A stretch of DNA of 64,000 nucleotides from Sphingobium sp. GTDB taxonomy: Bacteria; Pseudomonadota; Alphaproteobacteria; Sphingomonadales; Sphingomonadaceae. Positions 1-7,572 of this stretch are shown here, in pieces (position 1 is the stretch's first letter; the number at the start of each line of letters is the position of its first letter). The stretch is taken from assembly GCF_003248505.1 (NCBI RefSeq), contig NZ_QFOA01000011.1, positions 1-64,000 of the forward strand, read 5' to 3'. The position numbers and the translations under genes are program-made. Under the pieces are notes generated by a model. It did not search any database. It worked only from the letters and a program-made list of their open reading frames with translations, and was not told where the DNA came from.

Positions 1-42
1 CAGGACCGGCGCCGCGCATAGTATTAGCGTATGATCCGGCGA

Positions 43-1404
43 TCAGGCGCCTTTGGCTATCGATATCTCGACCGCGAACTGGCCCTCGTGGCGGGCGAAG
101 CGGAGCGCGCCGTCATGGATGCCCGCAACGGCAGACACCAGCGACAGGCCAAGGCCCGCGCCCGCGATGCCGCGCGCCGGGTCGAGCCGTCCGAAGCGGC
201 GCAAGGCATCCGCCTCCCGCTCCGAAGGAATACCGGGGCCGCAATCCGACACCCCTACGCGCCAGGTGTCCTGCGCATCTTCAAGGTAGAGCGTCATCGC
301 ACCCTCCCCATATTTGAGCGCATTGTCGATCAGGTTGGACAGCGCCTGCCCCAACAGTTCGCGATGCGCAGGGACGATGGCGGGACCGGTGGCCGATATG
401 CGCAGGGCACGCCCCTGTTCCTCGCACAACGGCTCGTATAGCTCGCCGATGTCCGCGAGCAGGAGCGCGAGGTCGGTGGGTGTCAGATGCTCCCGACCGA
501 TGCCCGCTTCCATCCGGCTGACTTCGAGCGCCGTCGCGAGCATGGCAAGCAGCGCGTCGGCTTCGCGGCTGATGCCGTCGACAGCGTCGCGCAGCGCTGC
601 CGGGTCCTCGGTCAACATGGCGCGGTCGATGCGGGCGCGCAGGCGCGTGAGCGGCGAGCGCAGGTCGTGCGCAATGCTGTCCGTCACGGTGCGCAACTCC
701 GCGAGCAGCCCGACGATCCGGTCGAGCATGTCGTTGATCGTGCGCCCGAGCATATCGAAGCTGTCGCCCGATCCATCGAGCGCGACCCGATGGTCGATAC
801 GCCCCGCGCCAACCTGTGCCGCGGTTTCGGCAATGTGGACGATGCGGCGGTCGATGATATGCACCACCAGCCACGCCGCGACGGCCGCGAGCGGCAATGC
901 GGTCAGGAGCGCCGTCAGCAGCGCGCCGCCAATGGTCGAGCGAATCTGATCGCTGTCGTCGGTGCTTTCGCCGACCAGCAGGCGCCCCCCGTCGAATGTG
1001 GGCGCGGCAGAAATGATGAAGGGGCCGGGCTGTCGATCGCCCACCCGATACAGCTTCGCGCGAATGCCACTGGTACGCACCGGAATATTGGGCGGCCAGC
1101 CCGCCAGATTGCCTGCCGCGATGCGCCCGTCCGCCGTAAGGAGGAGAATGACGGCGTCCGTTTCGTTGCGCGCCTGTTCGGCCACCGCGCTGGTCAGCGC
1201 CTTTGCGCCTTCGTCACGCCCGATGGCCAGCAGCGCGTCGCGCATGTCGATGGCGGTCGCGCTGTCCGCTTCATCCAGGTTGCTGCGCACCAGTTGCGTG
1301 ACGGACAGCAGCAAAGCCGCGCCGAAGACGATCTCCAGCAGCAGGATGAGCCCGATGAACCGGGCATGGGACGAGCGCAGCCAGCGCGTCAGGGCAAGGG
1401 GCAT
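43..1404 (-). CDS. Membrane sensor histidine kinase (HAMP-HisKA-HATPase)
   Basis: Classical inner-membrane sensor kinase of 453 residues. A first membrane segment lies near residues 16-39, a periplasmic sensing region at about 40-155, a second membrane segment at about 158-184, then HAMP. The HisKA H-box (SIAHDLRSPLTRLR) puts the phosphoacceptor at His246; the N-box NLIDNALKYGEG is at 357-368, the G1 box DCGPGIP near 387 and the G2 box GAGLGLSL near 415. It lies 3 bases after the stop of the OmpR-type regulator on the same strand, so the two form a cognate pair. The periplasmic domain has no recognised motif, so the signal is unknown. Family assignment is firm; the specific role is not. Confidence 0.93.
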   Translation of the reverse strand: MPLALTRWLRSSHARFIGLILLLEIVFGAALLLSVTQLVRSNLDEADSATAIDMRDALLAIGRDEGAKALTSAVAEQARNETDAVILLLTADGRIAAGNLAGWPPNIPVRTSGIRAKLYRVGDRQPGPFIISAAPTFDGGRLLVGESTDDSDQIRSTIGGALLTALLTALPLAAVAAWLVVHIIDRRIVHIAETAAQVGAGRIDHRVALDGSGDSFDMLGRTINDMLDRIVGLLAELRTVTDSIAHDLRSPLTRLRARIDRAMLTEDPAALRDAVDGISREADALLAMLATALEVSRMEAGIGREHLTPTDLALLLADIGELYEPLCEEQGRALRISATGPAIVPAHRELLGQALSNLIDNALKYGEGAMTLYLEDAQDTWRVGVSDCGPGIPSEREADALRRFGRLDPARGIAGAGLGLSLVSAVAGIHDGALRFARHEGQFAVEISIAKGA

Positions 1405-1407
1405 TCG

Positions 1408-2085
1408 TCAGCCGAGCCGGTAGCCCGCGCCACGCACCGTCAGGATGAGGGGCGTGTCGCCTTCGCCGTCCACCTTGCGGCGCAGGCGGCTGATATGTAC
1501 ATCGATCACATTTGTACCGGGATCGAAATGATAGTCCCACACGCCTTCCAGCAGCATGGTCCGCGTCACCACCTGCCCCGAATGGCGCAGGAGATATTCG
1601 AGCAGGCGGAATTCGCGCGGTTGAAGGTCGATGACGCGATCCCCGCGTCGGACTTCCCGCTTGAGCAAATCCATGGACAGCGTCCCGCAGCTCAGCGTCG
1701 TTTCCACCGTGGTGCCCGCGCCGCGCCGCCGCATCAGCAGTTCAAGCCGGGCCAGCAGTTCGGCGAACGCGAAAGGCTTCACCATATAATCGTCCGACCC
1801 GGCGGTAAGACCGGTGACGCGGTCGTCCACCGACCCCAGCGCCGACAGGAACAGAACGGGCGTTTCGATCCCCGCCGCGCGCAACGCGCCCAGCACCGCC
1901 AGCCCGTCCATGCCGGGGATCATCCGGTCCAGCACGATGGCGTCGTAGCTGCCGTCCGTCCCCATGAAGAGGCCGTCCCGACCGTTTTCGGCATGGTCTA
2001 CGACATGACCATGTTCGACCAGCCCCTTGACGATGAACTCCGCTGTCGTGCGGTCATCCTCGACCAGCAGGATCTTTCGTCCCAT
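1408..2085 (-). CDS. OmpR/PhoB-family response regulator
   Basis: Two-domain regulator of 225 residues: receiver domain (KILLVEDD at the N-terminus, phosphoacceptor Asp53 in VLDRMIPG, Lys in MVKPF) followed by a winged-helix DNA-binding domain (QPREFRLLEYLLRHSGQVV and a C-terminal DVHISRLRRKVD). The open frame extends upstream to 2274, but the receiver fold begins at the ATG at 2085, so that start is used. The gene overlaps the end of the PDZ protein gene (stop at 2054) by about 30 bases and precedes the kinase gene. It probably controls its own operon; see the repeats at 2524-2550. Confidence 0.93.
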   Translation of the reverse strand: MGRKILLVEDDRTTAEFIVKGLVEHGHVVDHAENGRDGLFMGTDGSYDAIVLDRMIPGMDGLAVLGALRAAGIETPVLFLSALGSVDDRVTGLTAGSDDYMVKPFAFAELLARLELLMRRRGAGTTVETTLSCGTLSMDLLKREVRRGDRVIDLQPREFRLLEYLLRHSGQVVTRTMLLEGVWDYHFDPGTNVIDVHISRLRRKVDGEGDTPLILTVRGAGYRLG

Positions 2086-2497
2086 CCCCCTTGCGCTCCT
2101 GTCCTGCGGCAATGTGCCGGTTTCGTCCTTCGACGGATTTCCTGCATTGCCAAATTCGCGCTTCATAGGGAATGGGTCCATGATGGAGTTGGAGAATTCC
2201 GCCGCAAGGCAGTCCGCTCTGGATGAGCCTTTGGGCTTCGGTGAGGCCGGAAACGGGACGGGAAGCAACCGCATCGAGCATGTCGCCGACCTTGATCCCG
2301 CTTCGGTCGGCGGGACCGCGACTGCGCAGGCTCGTCACCACCACGCGCCGCCCGTAATATTCCCCGAGCGTAAGTCCCATGGCATCGCTGACGACCACCG
2401 CCGTCGCGGGCGAGCGGGGATAACGCATGGCAAGAGCGAGCGGGATCGCCGCCAGCAGCATGGCCGCTGCAAAGAAATATCGGGGTTTCCATGCCAT
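2054..2497 (-). CDS. Small secreted or membrane-anchored PDZ-domain protein
   Basis: Protein of 147 residues. It starts with a hydrophobic signal or anchor (AAAMLLAAIPLALA, about residues 8-23). A PDZ-like core follows: GLTLGEYYGRRVVVTSL then RGPADRSGIKVGDMLDAV, the usual carboxylate-loop and 'sGlkvGD' arrangement. The start ATG at 2497 gives the signal peptide; longer starts in the open frame are not protein-like. It is first in an apparent operon with the response regulator and kinase, and its 3' end overlaps the regulator start. PDZ domains bind C-terminal peptides, so it may be a periplasmic partner of the kinase sensor domain; that is inference. There is no protease domain. Confidence 0.7.
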   Translation of the reverse strand: MAWKPRYFFAAAMLLAAIPLALAMRYPRSPATAVVVSDAMGLTLGEYYGRRVVVTSLRSRGPADRSGIKVGDMLDAVASRPVSGLTEAQRLIQSGLPCGGILQLHHGPIPYEARIWQCRKSVEGRNRHIAAGQERKGDGTKDPAGRG

Positions 2498-2523
2498 GGA
2501 TCGATTTTCTAGAGAATAAGGCG

Positions 2524-2550
2524 TGTCATCGGTCTGACAGGGACATGACA
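2524..2550. promoter_or_regulatory. Candidate response-regulator operator (TGTCA repeats)
   Basis: On the plus strand TGTCAT (2524-2529) and ATGACA (2545-2550) form a perfect inverted pair around a central TGACA (2535-2539). On the minus strand two TGTCA units lie 11 bases apart, the usual spacing of direct repeats bound by OmpR-family dimers. The site is 27 bases upstream of the PDZ-regulator-kinase operon and also upstream of the divergent hydrolase gene. Assignment to the local regulator is inference. Confidence 0.35.
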
Positions 2551-2638
2551 TAAAGTTCATGCGAGGGTCAGAGCGCCGACCGGGCACCCGTGGCACATCG
2601 CCCCTGTTCGAAAGACAGTTCCATGGGGAGTAACGCGG

Positions 2639-3373
2639 ATGCGTCGCAAGACGGGCAAGAGGATGATGATGACAATCGCTTTTGCGATCGCCCTGCTGCT
2701 CGGCACGTTCTTGTGGCTCGGATATATCGGGGGCACTGTCTTCACGCCGATGCTCCCGGATCATTACCGGCCCCGCCCCGAAGGCTCCGTTGCCATTCTC
2801 TGGTCCGGCGACATGGGTTTCCATACCGGGATGGGGCCGAAGATCGCCAATCGTCTGGTAAAGGACGGCATTCCGGTCGTAGGCATGAATTCACTCGCCT
2901 ATTTCAACGTCAAGCGCACGCCGGAGGAAACCGAAGCGTTGCTGGAGCGCTCGATCGAAGAGGCGCGCAGGATCGATCCTAAAGCGCGACTGGTCCTCAT
3001 CGGGCAATCCTATGGCGCCGATATGCTTCAGGTCGCGCTGGCGCGGTTGCCGGCGCGGGAGCGTGGAGCGGTCGGACAGATCGTCCTGATCGTACCGGGT
3101 GTGACGGTTGCATTCCGGGCGTCGCCAACGGAAATCTTCACCTTTGCGCTGCACGAGGATTCTGCCCTGCCGACTGCGCGCACGCTGGGCTGGGCGCCCA
3201 CGCTGTGCATCGGCGGGCGTGACGAAACATCGAGTTTGTGCCCGCTGCTGCACCAGCGTGGCGTTCGCACCGTCCTCCTCCCCGGCGGCCATCCGCTGCG
3301 CCGGGACGACGAGGCGGTTTATGGGGTTTTGCGCCGGGTCATGGCATTGCCCGGCGTTGCGGGAGGGAAGTGA
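2639..3373 (+). CDS. VirJ/AcvB-domain alpha/beta hydrolase, periplasmic
   Basis: Protein of 244 residues with an N-terminal membrane or signal segment (about residues 9-33) and one alpha/beta-hydrolase domain of the VirJ/AcvB type. The nucleophile elbow GQSYGAD places Ser124; GGRDETSSLCP supplies an acid loop and LPGGHPLRRDD the catalytic His. VirJ and the C-terminal half of AcvB are periplasmic in Agrobacterium, and AcvB is known to hydrolyse lysyl-phosphatidylglycerol. Here the gene is followed, 1 base later, by a DUF2147 gene and then mprF, the lysyl-PG synthase. That neighbourhood supports a lysyl-PG hydrolase or turnover role. The protein is VirJ-sized, not the longer two-part AcvB. Confidence 0.85.
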   Translation: MRRKTGKRMMMTIAFAIALLLGTFLWLGYIGGTVFTPMLPDHYRPRPEGSVAILWSGDMGFHTGMGPKIANRLVKDGIPVVGMNSLAYFNVKRTPEETEALLERSIEEARRIDPKARLVLIGQSYGADMLQVALARLPARERGAVGQIVLIVPGVTVAFRASPTEIFTFALHEDSALPTARTLGWAPTLCIGGRDETSSLCPLLHQRGVRTVLLPGGHPLRRDDEAVYGVLRRVMALPGVAGGK

Positions 3374-3374
3374 C

Positions 3375-3785
3375 ATGAACGGAAAGTGGTTCGCGGCGCT
3401 GGCCGCATTGGTGTCGGTGCTGCCCGTCGCGGCGCAGGCAGAGCCTTCGCTGGGGGGCGAATGGATCAATCCGCGCGGTACGGTCATCGTGGCGACGGCG
3501 CCCTGTCAGGGTGGCCTTTGCGGCTGGGTCCGCTGGGCCAATGGCGAAGCGCAGTCGGATGCTCAGGAAGCCGGGGTGGCGCACCTCGTCGGCACCGAAT
3601 TGTTGCAGGATTACAAGTCGGACGGGCGCGGCGGATGGAGCGGCCGCGTCTACGTACCCGACATCGGGCGCAGTTTTTCCTCGACCATCCGACCGGTCGA
3701 TCCGACGCACGTCAAGATTTCCGGATGCCTGATCGGTTCGTGGATGTGCCGCAGCCAGATCTGGTCGCGACCGAAGGCGGACTGA
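3375..3785 (+). CDS. DUF2147 family secreted protein
   Basis: Protein of 136 residues with a clear Sec signal peptide (cleavage after AAQAEP region, about residue 22). The mature part has the DUF2147 look: a short beta-rich domain beginning GEWINPRGT, a conserved CxxxxCGWVRW cysteine pair and a closing GCLIGSWMCRSQIW. The ATG at 3375 follows the preceding stop directly, and the next gene (mprF) begins 4 bases after this stop, so the three are cotranscribed. The family has no established biochemical function; the operon suggests an envelope or lipid-related role. Confidence 0.85.
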   Translation: MNGKWFAALAALVSVLPVAAQAEPSLGGEWINPRGTVIVATAPCQGGLCGWVRWANGEAQSDAQEAGVAHLVGTELLQDYKSDGRGGWSGRVYVPDIGRSFSSTIRPVDPTHVKISGCLIGSWMCRSQIWSRPKAD

Positions 3786-3789
3786 TCGC

Positions 3790-6360
3790 ATGGCGATTTC
3801 ACTGAGCAAATTGGCGGCGCGGCTTTCGTCCCGGCAACGCACGGCGCTTTCGGTCGCGATGGTGCTGGTGCTGGCGGCGCTCGGCCTCGTCGCGCTCACT
3901 CACATGCTGCGTGAGGTGCGGCTGAGCGATGTGCGGCATGCATGGCACGCCATGCCGACCCGCGCCCTGCTGGCCGCTGCGGCGCTTACCGCTGTCAGCT
4001 ATGTGACCCTCACCCTTTACGATGTCATGGCACTGCGGACCATCGGGCGACCGCTGCCCTACCGAACGGCGGCGCTGGCGTCCTTCACCAGCTATACGCT
4101 CAGCCACAATTTGGGGCTTGCGCTGCTGACCGGCGGTTCGGCCCGGTTTCGCATCTACAATGCGGCGGGGCTCAGCGCCGGAGAAATTGCGCGCGTCGTC
4201 ATGGTCGCGAGCGCAACATTCTGGGGCGGCATCCTCGTCCTGGCCAGCGCCATGCTGGCGGTGCGCCCCGAAGTGGCGACCGACATCCTGCCGCTGTCCG
4301 CAGATATGTTGCGTGTCGCAGGCATGGCGGTGTTACTGCTGGTAGTGGGATTGTTGGCGTGGGCGGGCCGCAAAGGGCGACAACTATCCCTGCGGGGCAT
4401 GAAGATGCCGGTGCCGCCCGCGCCCGTCATCCTTGCACAGATCGGGATCAGTACAGTCGATCTGCTGGCTGCGAGCGCCGCGCTGTTCGTGTTGGTGCCG
4501 GGGGCGGCCCTTGGCACATGGCCGGTGTTCTTCATCGGCTATACGTTGGCGATCATAGCCGTGCTGGTGACCCATGTGCCCGGCGGCGTCGGCGTGTTCG
4601 AGGCGGTGATGCTGGCGGCGCTGCCCGATACCAGCCAGCCGGAGCTTTTGGCGGCGCTGCTCGCCTATCGCCTGATTTACTACATCGCGCCGCTGCTCAT
4701 CGCGATCGCCCTCATCCTGATTCAGGAAGGTTGGCGGCGGCGCGAACCTATCGCCCGCACCATCGACGGCGTGCGGTCGGTCGTGTCCAGCCTTGCCCCC
4801 GCTATGTCCGCCGCGTTGGTCTTCTTCGGGGGATGCGTGCTGCTCGTGTCGGGATCGCTGCCGACCGTCCCGGGCCGGGCCAACCTGCTGTCGGATTTCG
4901 TACCGTTGCCCGTGACGGAGATTTCGCATCTGGCGGGAAGCTTGGTCGGGGCAGCCCTCCTGGTGCTTTCGGCAGGGCTTTACCGCCGCCTCGACGGCGC
5001 GTTCTGGCTCACGCGGCTGCTGCTTCTGGCCGGGGCGCTTTTTTCCCTGCTCAAAGGCCTCGATTACGAGGAAGCGTCCATCATGATCCTGATCGCGTCC
5101 GCGCTGCAATGGACGCGGGCGGCCTTTTACCGGCGAACGCATTTCCTTGCCGAAGCGTTCACGCCCGGCTGGCTGGCGACGGTCGGGGTCGTGCTGGCGC
5201 TGTCGATCTGGATCGGGTTCTTCGCCTACAAACATGTCGAATATCAGGACGACCTGTGGTGGCAGTTCGCCGTCAGGGGAGACGCATCCCGCTTCCTGCG
5301 TGCGAGCCTTGGCGTCGCCGTGCTGCTGGGCGTCATCGCCTTCTGGCACCTTTTCCGCCCCGCCCGGCCCTATCGCGGCGTCACGAGCGACGGGGCCGCC
5401 GTTCCCCCGCAAGCCATCGCGATGGCGCGCCGGGCCGACGTCAATCTGGCGCTGGTCGGCGACAAGCGTTTCCTCGTCGCCGAGAGCGGCCGCGCTTTCC
5501 TTATGTACCAGGTTCGCGGACACAGCTGGATCGTCATGGGCGATCCAGTCGGAGACGAAAGCGAATGGGCCGATCTGCTATGGACGCTGCGGGAGCGGGT
5601 CGACGCCGCGCAAGGCCGCCTGCTCCTATACCAGATCAGCGTGGATGCACTGCCCCTCGCGATCGAGTTGGGTTTGCAGGTGACCAAATATGGCGAGGAA
5701 GCGCAGGTCGATCTGGCGCAGTTCACGCTGGATGGCCCCGCCGCTAAGTCCCTACGACACGCCGAACGGCGCGCGACCCGCGAAGGCGCGACGTTCGACA
5801 TCGTCCCTGCGTCGGAAACGGGTGGCGTAATGGCGGAGCTGGCGCAGGTGTCCGGGCAATGGATGACCAGCAAACGCCAGCGGGAAAAGGGTTTCAGCGT
5901 CGGGCGCTTCGACCCGGCCTATATCGCCCTGTTCGATTGCGCGGTCATCCGGCAGGAGGGGCGCATCATCGCCTTTGCCAACATCTGGACAACGCACGAC
6001 CGCAGCGAATTGTCGGTCGACCTTATGCGCCACGCCGATGAAATGCCATACGGAACGATGGATTTCCTGTTCATCCGCCTGATGCAATGGGGCAAGGAAC
6101 AGGGCTATGCCCGCTTCAATCTGGGCATGGCTCCGCTGGCGGGGCTGGAAGCGCGGCGGCTGGCGTCGATCTGGTCGAGACTGGGCGCACTCATCTACCA
6201 ACATGGCAACGCCTTTTACGGATTCGAAGGCTTGCGCGCCTATAAGGAGAAGTTCGCGCCGGAGTGGGTTGGACGCTATGTTGCAGGACCGCAGGGCCTC
6301 GCCTTCGCGCGCACGTTGATGGACCTTCAATCGCTGATCGGCGGACCGCAGCGGGAATAG
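3790..6360 (+). CDS. mprF: Bifunctional lysyl-phosphatidylglycerol synthase/flippase MprF
   Basis: Protein of 856 residues, the usual MprF length. The first 530 residues carry about 13-14 hydrophobic segments (flippase module, with HVPGGVGVFEAVML typical of the LPG_synthase_TM family). The last 320 residues are the soluble DUF2156 aminoacyl-transferase domain (RADVNLALVGDKRFL, then WIVMGDPVGDESEW and the C-terminal FYGFEGLRAYKEKFAPEW). It moves an amino acid, typically lysine from Lys-tRNA, onto phosphatidylglycerol and flips the product outward, lowering surface charge and helping resist cationic peptides and acid. It is last in an operon with the VirJ-like hydrolase. Whether lysine or alanine is transferred cannot be told from the sequence. 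Confidence 0.95.
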   Translation: MAISLSKLAARLSSRQRTALSVAMVLVLAALGLVALTHMLREVRLSDVRHAWHAMPTRALLAAAALTAVSYVTLTLYDVMALRTIGRPLPYRTAALASFTSYTLSHNLGLALLTGGSARFRIYNAAGLSAGEIARVVMVASATFWGGILVLASAMLAVRPEVATDILPLSADMLRVAGMAVLLLVVGLLAWAGRKGRQLSLRGMKMPVPPAPVILAQIGISTVDLLAASAALFVLVPGAALGTWPVFFIGYTLAIIAVLVTHVPGGVGVFEAVMLAALPDTSQPELLAALLAYRLIYYIAPLLIAIALILIQEGWRRREPIARTIDGVRSVVSSLAPAMSAALVFFGGCVLLVSGSLPTVPGRANLLSDFVPLPVTEISHLAGSLVGAALLVLSAGLYRRLDGAFWLTRLLLLAGALFSLLKGLDYEEASIMILIASALQWTRAAFYRRTHFLAEAFTPGWLATVGVVLALSIWIGFFAYKHVEYQDDLWWQFAVRGDASRFLRASLGVAVLLGVIAFWHLFRPARPYRGVTSDGAAVPPQAIAMARRADVNLALVGDKRFLVAESGRAFLMYQVRGHSWIVMGDPVGDESEWADLLWTLRERVDAAQGRLLLYQISVDALPLAIELGLQVTKYGEEAQVDLAQFTLDGPAAKSLRHAERRATREGATFDIVPASETGGVMAELAQVSGQWMTSKRQREKGFSVGRFDPAYIALFDCAVIRQEGRIIAFANIWTTHDRSELSVDLMRHADEMPYGTMDFLFIRLMQWGKEQGYARFNLGMAPLAGLEARRLASIWSRLGALIYQHGNAFYGFEGLRAYKEKFAPEWVGRYVAGPQGLAFARTLMDLQSLIGGPQRE

Positions 6361-6368
6361 CCGGGTCG

Positions 6369-6389
6369 GCGGGAACGATATCGTCCCGC
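6369..6389. terminator. Near-perfect inverted repeat between convergent mprF and crp-like gene
   Basis: GCGGGAACGAT and ATCGTCCCGC pair with one unpaired base in a 21-base hairpin. It lies in the 29-base gap between two convergent genes, where a shared terminator is expected. There is no long T-run, so it is a weak or Rho-assisted candidate. Confidence 0.4.
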
Positions 6390-7184
6390 TTAAGGCCCGG
6401 GCGGTTCTTTCATGTAAAGATAGTCGGCATCGAACTGCCCCCGCTCGGTCAGGCGAGGCAGGTCGAGGATTTCGACCACCGAGGACCGGAAAACGCAAAG
6501 CCCGTCCTCACGAAGCTGGCGCATCACGCGGTTGACGTGGACGCTGGTCATGCCGCAGATTTCCGCCAGATCGACCTGCGTGATGCCGAGCGGAAAACGC
6601 CTGCCGTCGCTCAGCCCCGCCGATACGAGGCGCGCGTTCATTTCGCATAGAAAATGGGCGACGCGCCCCACGGCGTCGAGCCGCCCCAGCCGAAAAAGCC
6701 AGGCGCGGTGAACCGCGGCATCGAGCAGCGTCGAAAACCATAGCTTGCGCGTAAGGCCGGGGTCTTCGATCAGAATAGCGTCGAGATTGCGATGGGGAAC
6801 GATTGCGACCTTCGCCGCCGTCATCGTGGCGATGTCATGGTCCAAGGTACGCAGCGGATAAGCGTGCAAGTCGACGAAATCGCCCGCCACATGGACCGCG
6901 ACAAGCTGTCGAAAACCGTTTCGATCGTCGATATAGCGAGACAGGATGCCTTCGATCAGCAAGGTGCTCTGGTGCAGCGTATCGCCCGCGCGCACGATGG
7001 TGGTGCGCGGGCCGAAAGTGCGGACTTCCCCGATCGCGCTTTCCAGTCGGGCGCGCTCTTCCGCGCTTAATGTCGCACCGCGTTTGTCTCGAAGAAAATG
7101 TTCCGTGTAAATGTGTCGCCCCCGTGGCTTGCGTTGCCGTGCCCTCCCAAACGCGCAAGTCGGGGCGACGTTGCATGACGGCAT
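6390..7184 (-). CDS. Crp/Fnr family transcription regulator
   Basis: Cyclic-nucleotide-binding-fold sensor domain (about residues 40-150: TTIVRAGDTLHQSTLLIEG, then HVAGDFVDLHAY) followed by a Crp-type winged helix (ITQVDLAEICGMTSVHVNRVMRQL). The core has no cysteine cluster like that of FNR, so it is unlikely to hold an oxygen-sensing Fe-S centre. The recognition helix reads SVHVNR rather than the ExxSR of FNR/FixK, so its DNA site may differ from TTGAT-N4-ATCAA. The ATG at 7184 avoids overlap with the preceding receiver gene, but the family usually begins nearer the GATLSAEER segment, so the start is uncertain. It is the distal gene of the photosensory block. Confidence 0.85.
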   Translation of the reverse strand: MPSCNVAPTCAFGRARQRKPRGRHIYTEHFLRDKRGATLSAEERARLESAIGEVRTFGPRTTIVRAGDTLHQSTLLIEGILSRYIDDRNGFRQLVAVHVAGDFVDLHAYPLRTLDHDIATMTAAKVAIVPHRNLDAILIEDPGLTRKLWFSTLLDAAVHRAWLFRLGRLDAVGRVAHFLCEMNARLVSAGLSDGRRFPLGITQVDLAEICGMTSVHVNRVMRQLREDGLCVFRSSVVEILDLPRLTERGQFDADYLYMKEPPGP

Positions 7185-7218
7185 TCGACGTATGGCGAAA
7201 CCATTTCGGATGTGGGGT

Positions 7219-7572
7219 TCAATGCAGCAGTCGATGCAGTTCCGCCACAAGCTGAGTTCCCATGTCGGGCTTAAGAATGAAGGAGGCGGTCGGATGCGCA
7301 TCCTTCATCTGGTGCGCATCGGCGCCCGAACACAGGACATAGGGAATGGCGTAGTTGTCCAGATCGCCCGCGAGCAGGTCTACATCGCTTCCCCGCAAAT
7401 GAACGTCGAGAACCGCGCCGGTAGGCATCCGCTCGGCAACCGCCTCGACCCCTTCCGCCAACGTGGCATAGGGCCCATCCACTTCGTAGGACGCCTGTTC
7501 GAGCATGTCGGTCATCAGGGCGGCGATGGCGGGATCGTCCTCGACCAGCAGGATGCGATGCGTATCCTTCAT
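7219..7572 (-). CDS. Single-domain response regulator (receiver only)
   Basis: Stand-alone receiver of 117 residues: ILLVEDD acidic pair, phosphoacceptor Asp in AVLDVHL, Ser in VLCSGAD and Lys in ILKPD. There is no output domain. The start ATG at 7572 overlaps the stop of the haem-oxygenase-like gene as TGATG; the longer open frame upstream belongs to the other gene. Single-domain receivers often serve HWE/HisKA_2 kinases, so it is a natural phosphate acceptor for the bacteriophytochrome or LOV kinase encoded upstream. That pairing is inferred from position. Confidence 0.9.
   Translation of the reverse strand: MKDTHRILLVEDDPAIAALMTDMLEQASYEVDGPYATLAEGVEAVAERMPTGAVLDVHLRGSDVDLLAGDLDNYAIPYVLCSGADAHQMKDAHPTASFILKPDMGTQLVAELHRLLH

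Noticed and set aside
487..2226. Open frame of 579 codons antisense to the kinase and regulator genes
   Set aside because: Gene-like length only because of GC bias; the sense strand encodes complete HisKA and OmpR domains.
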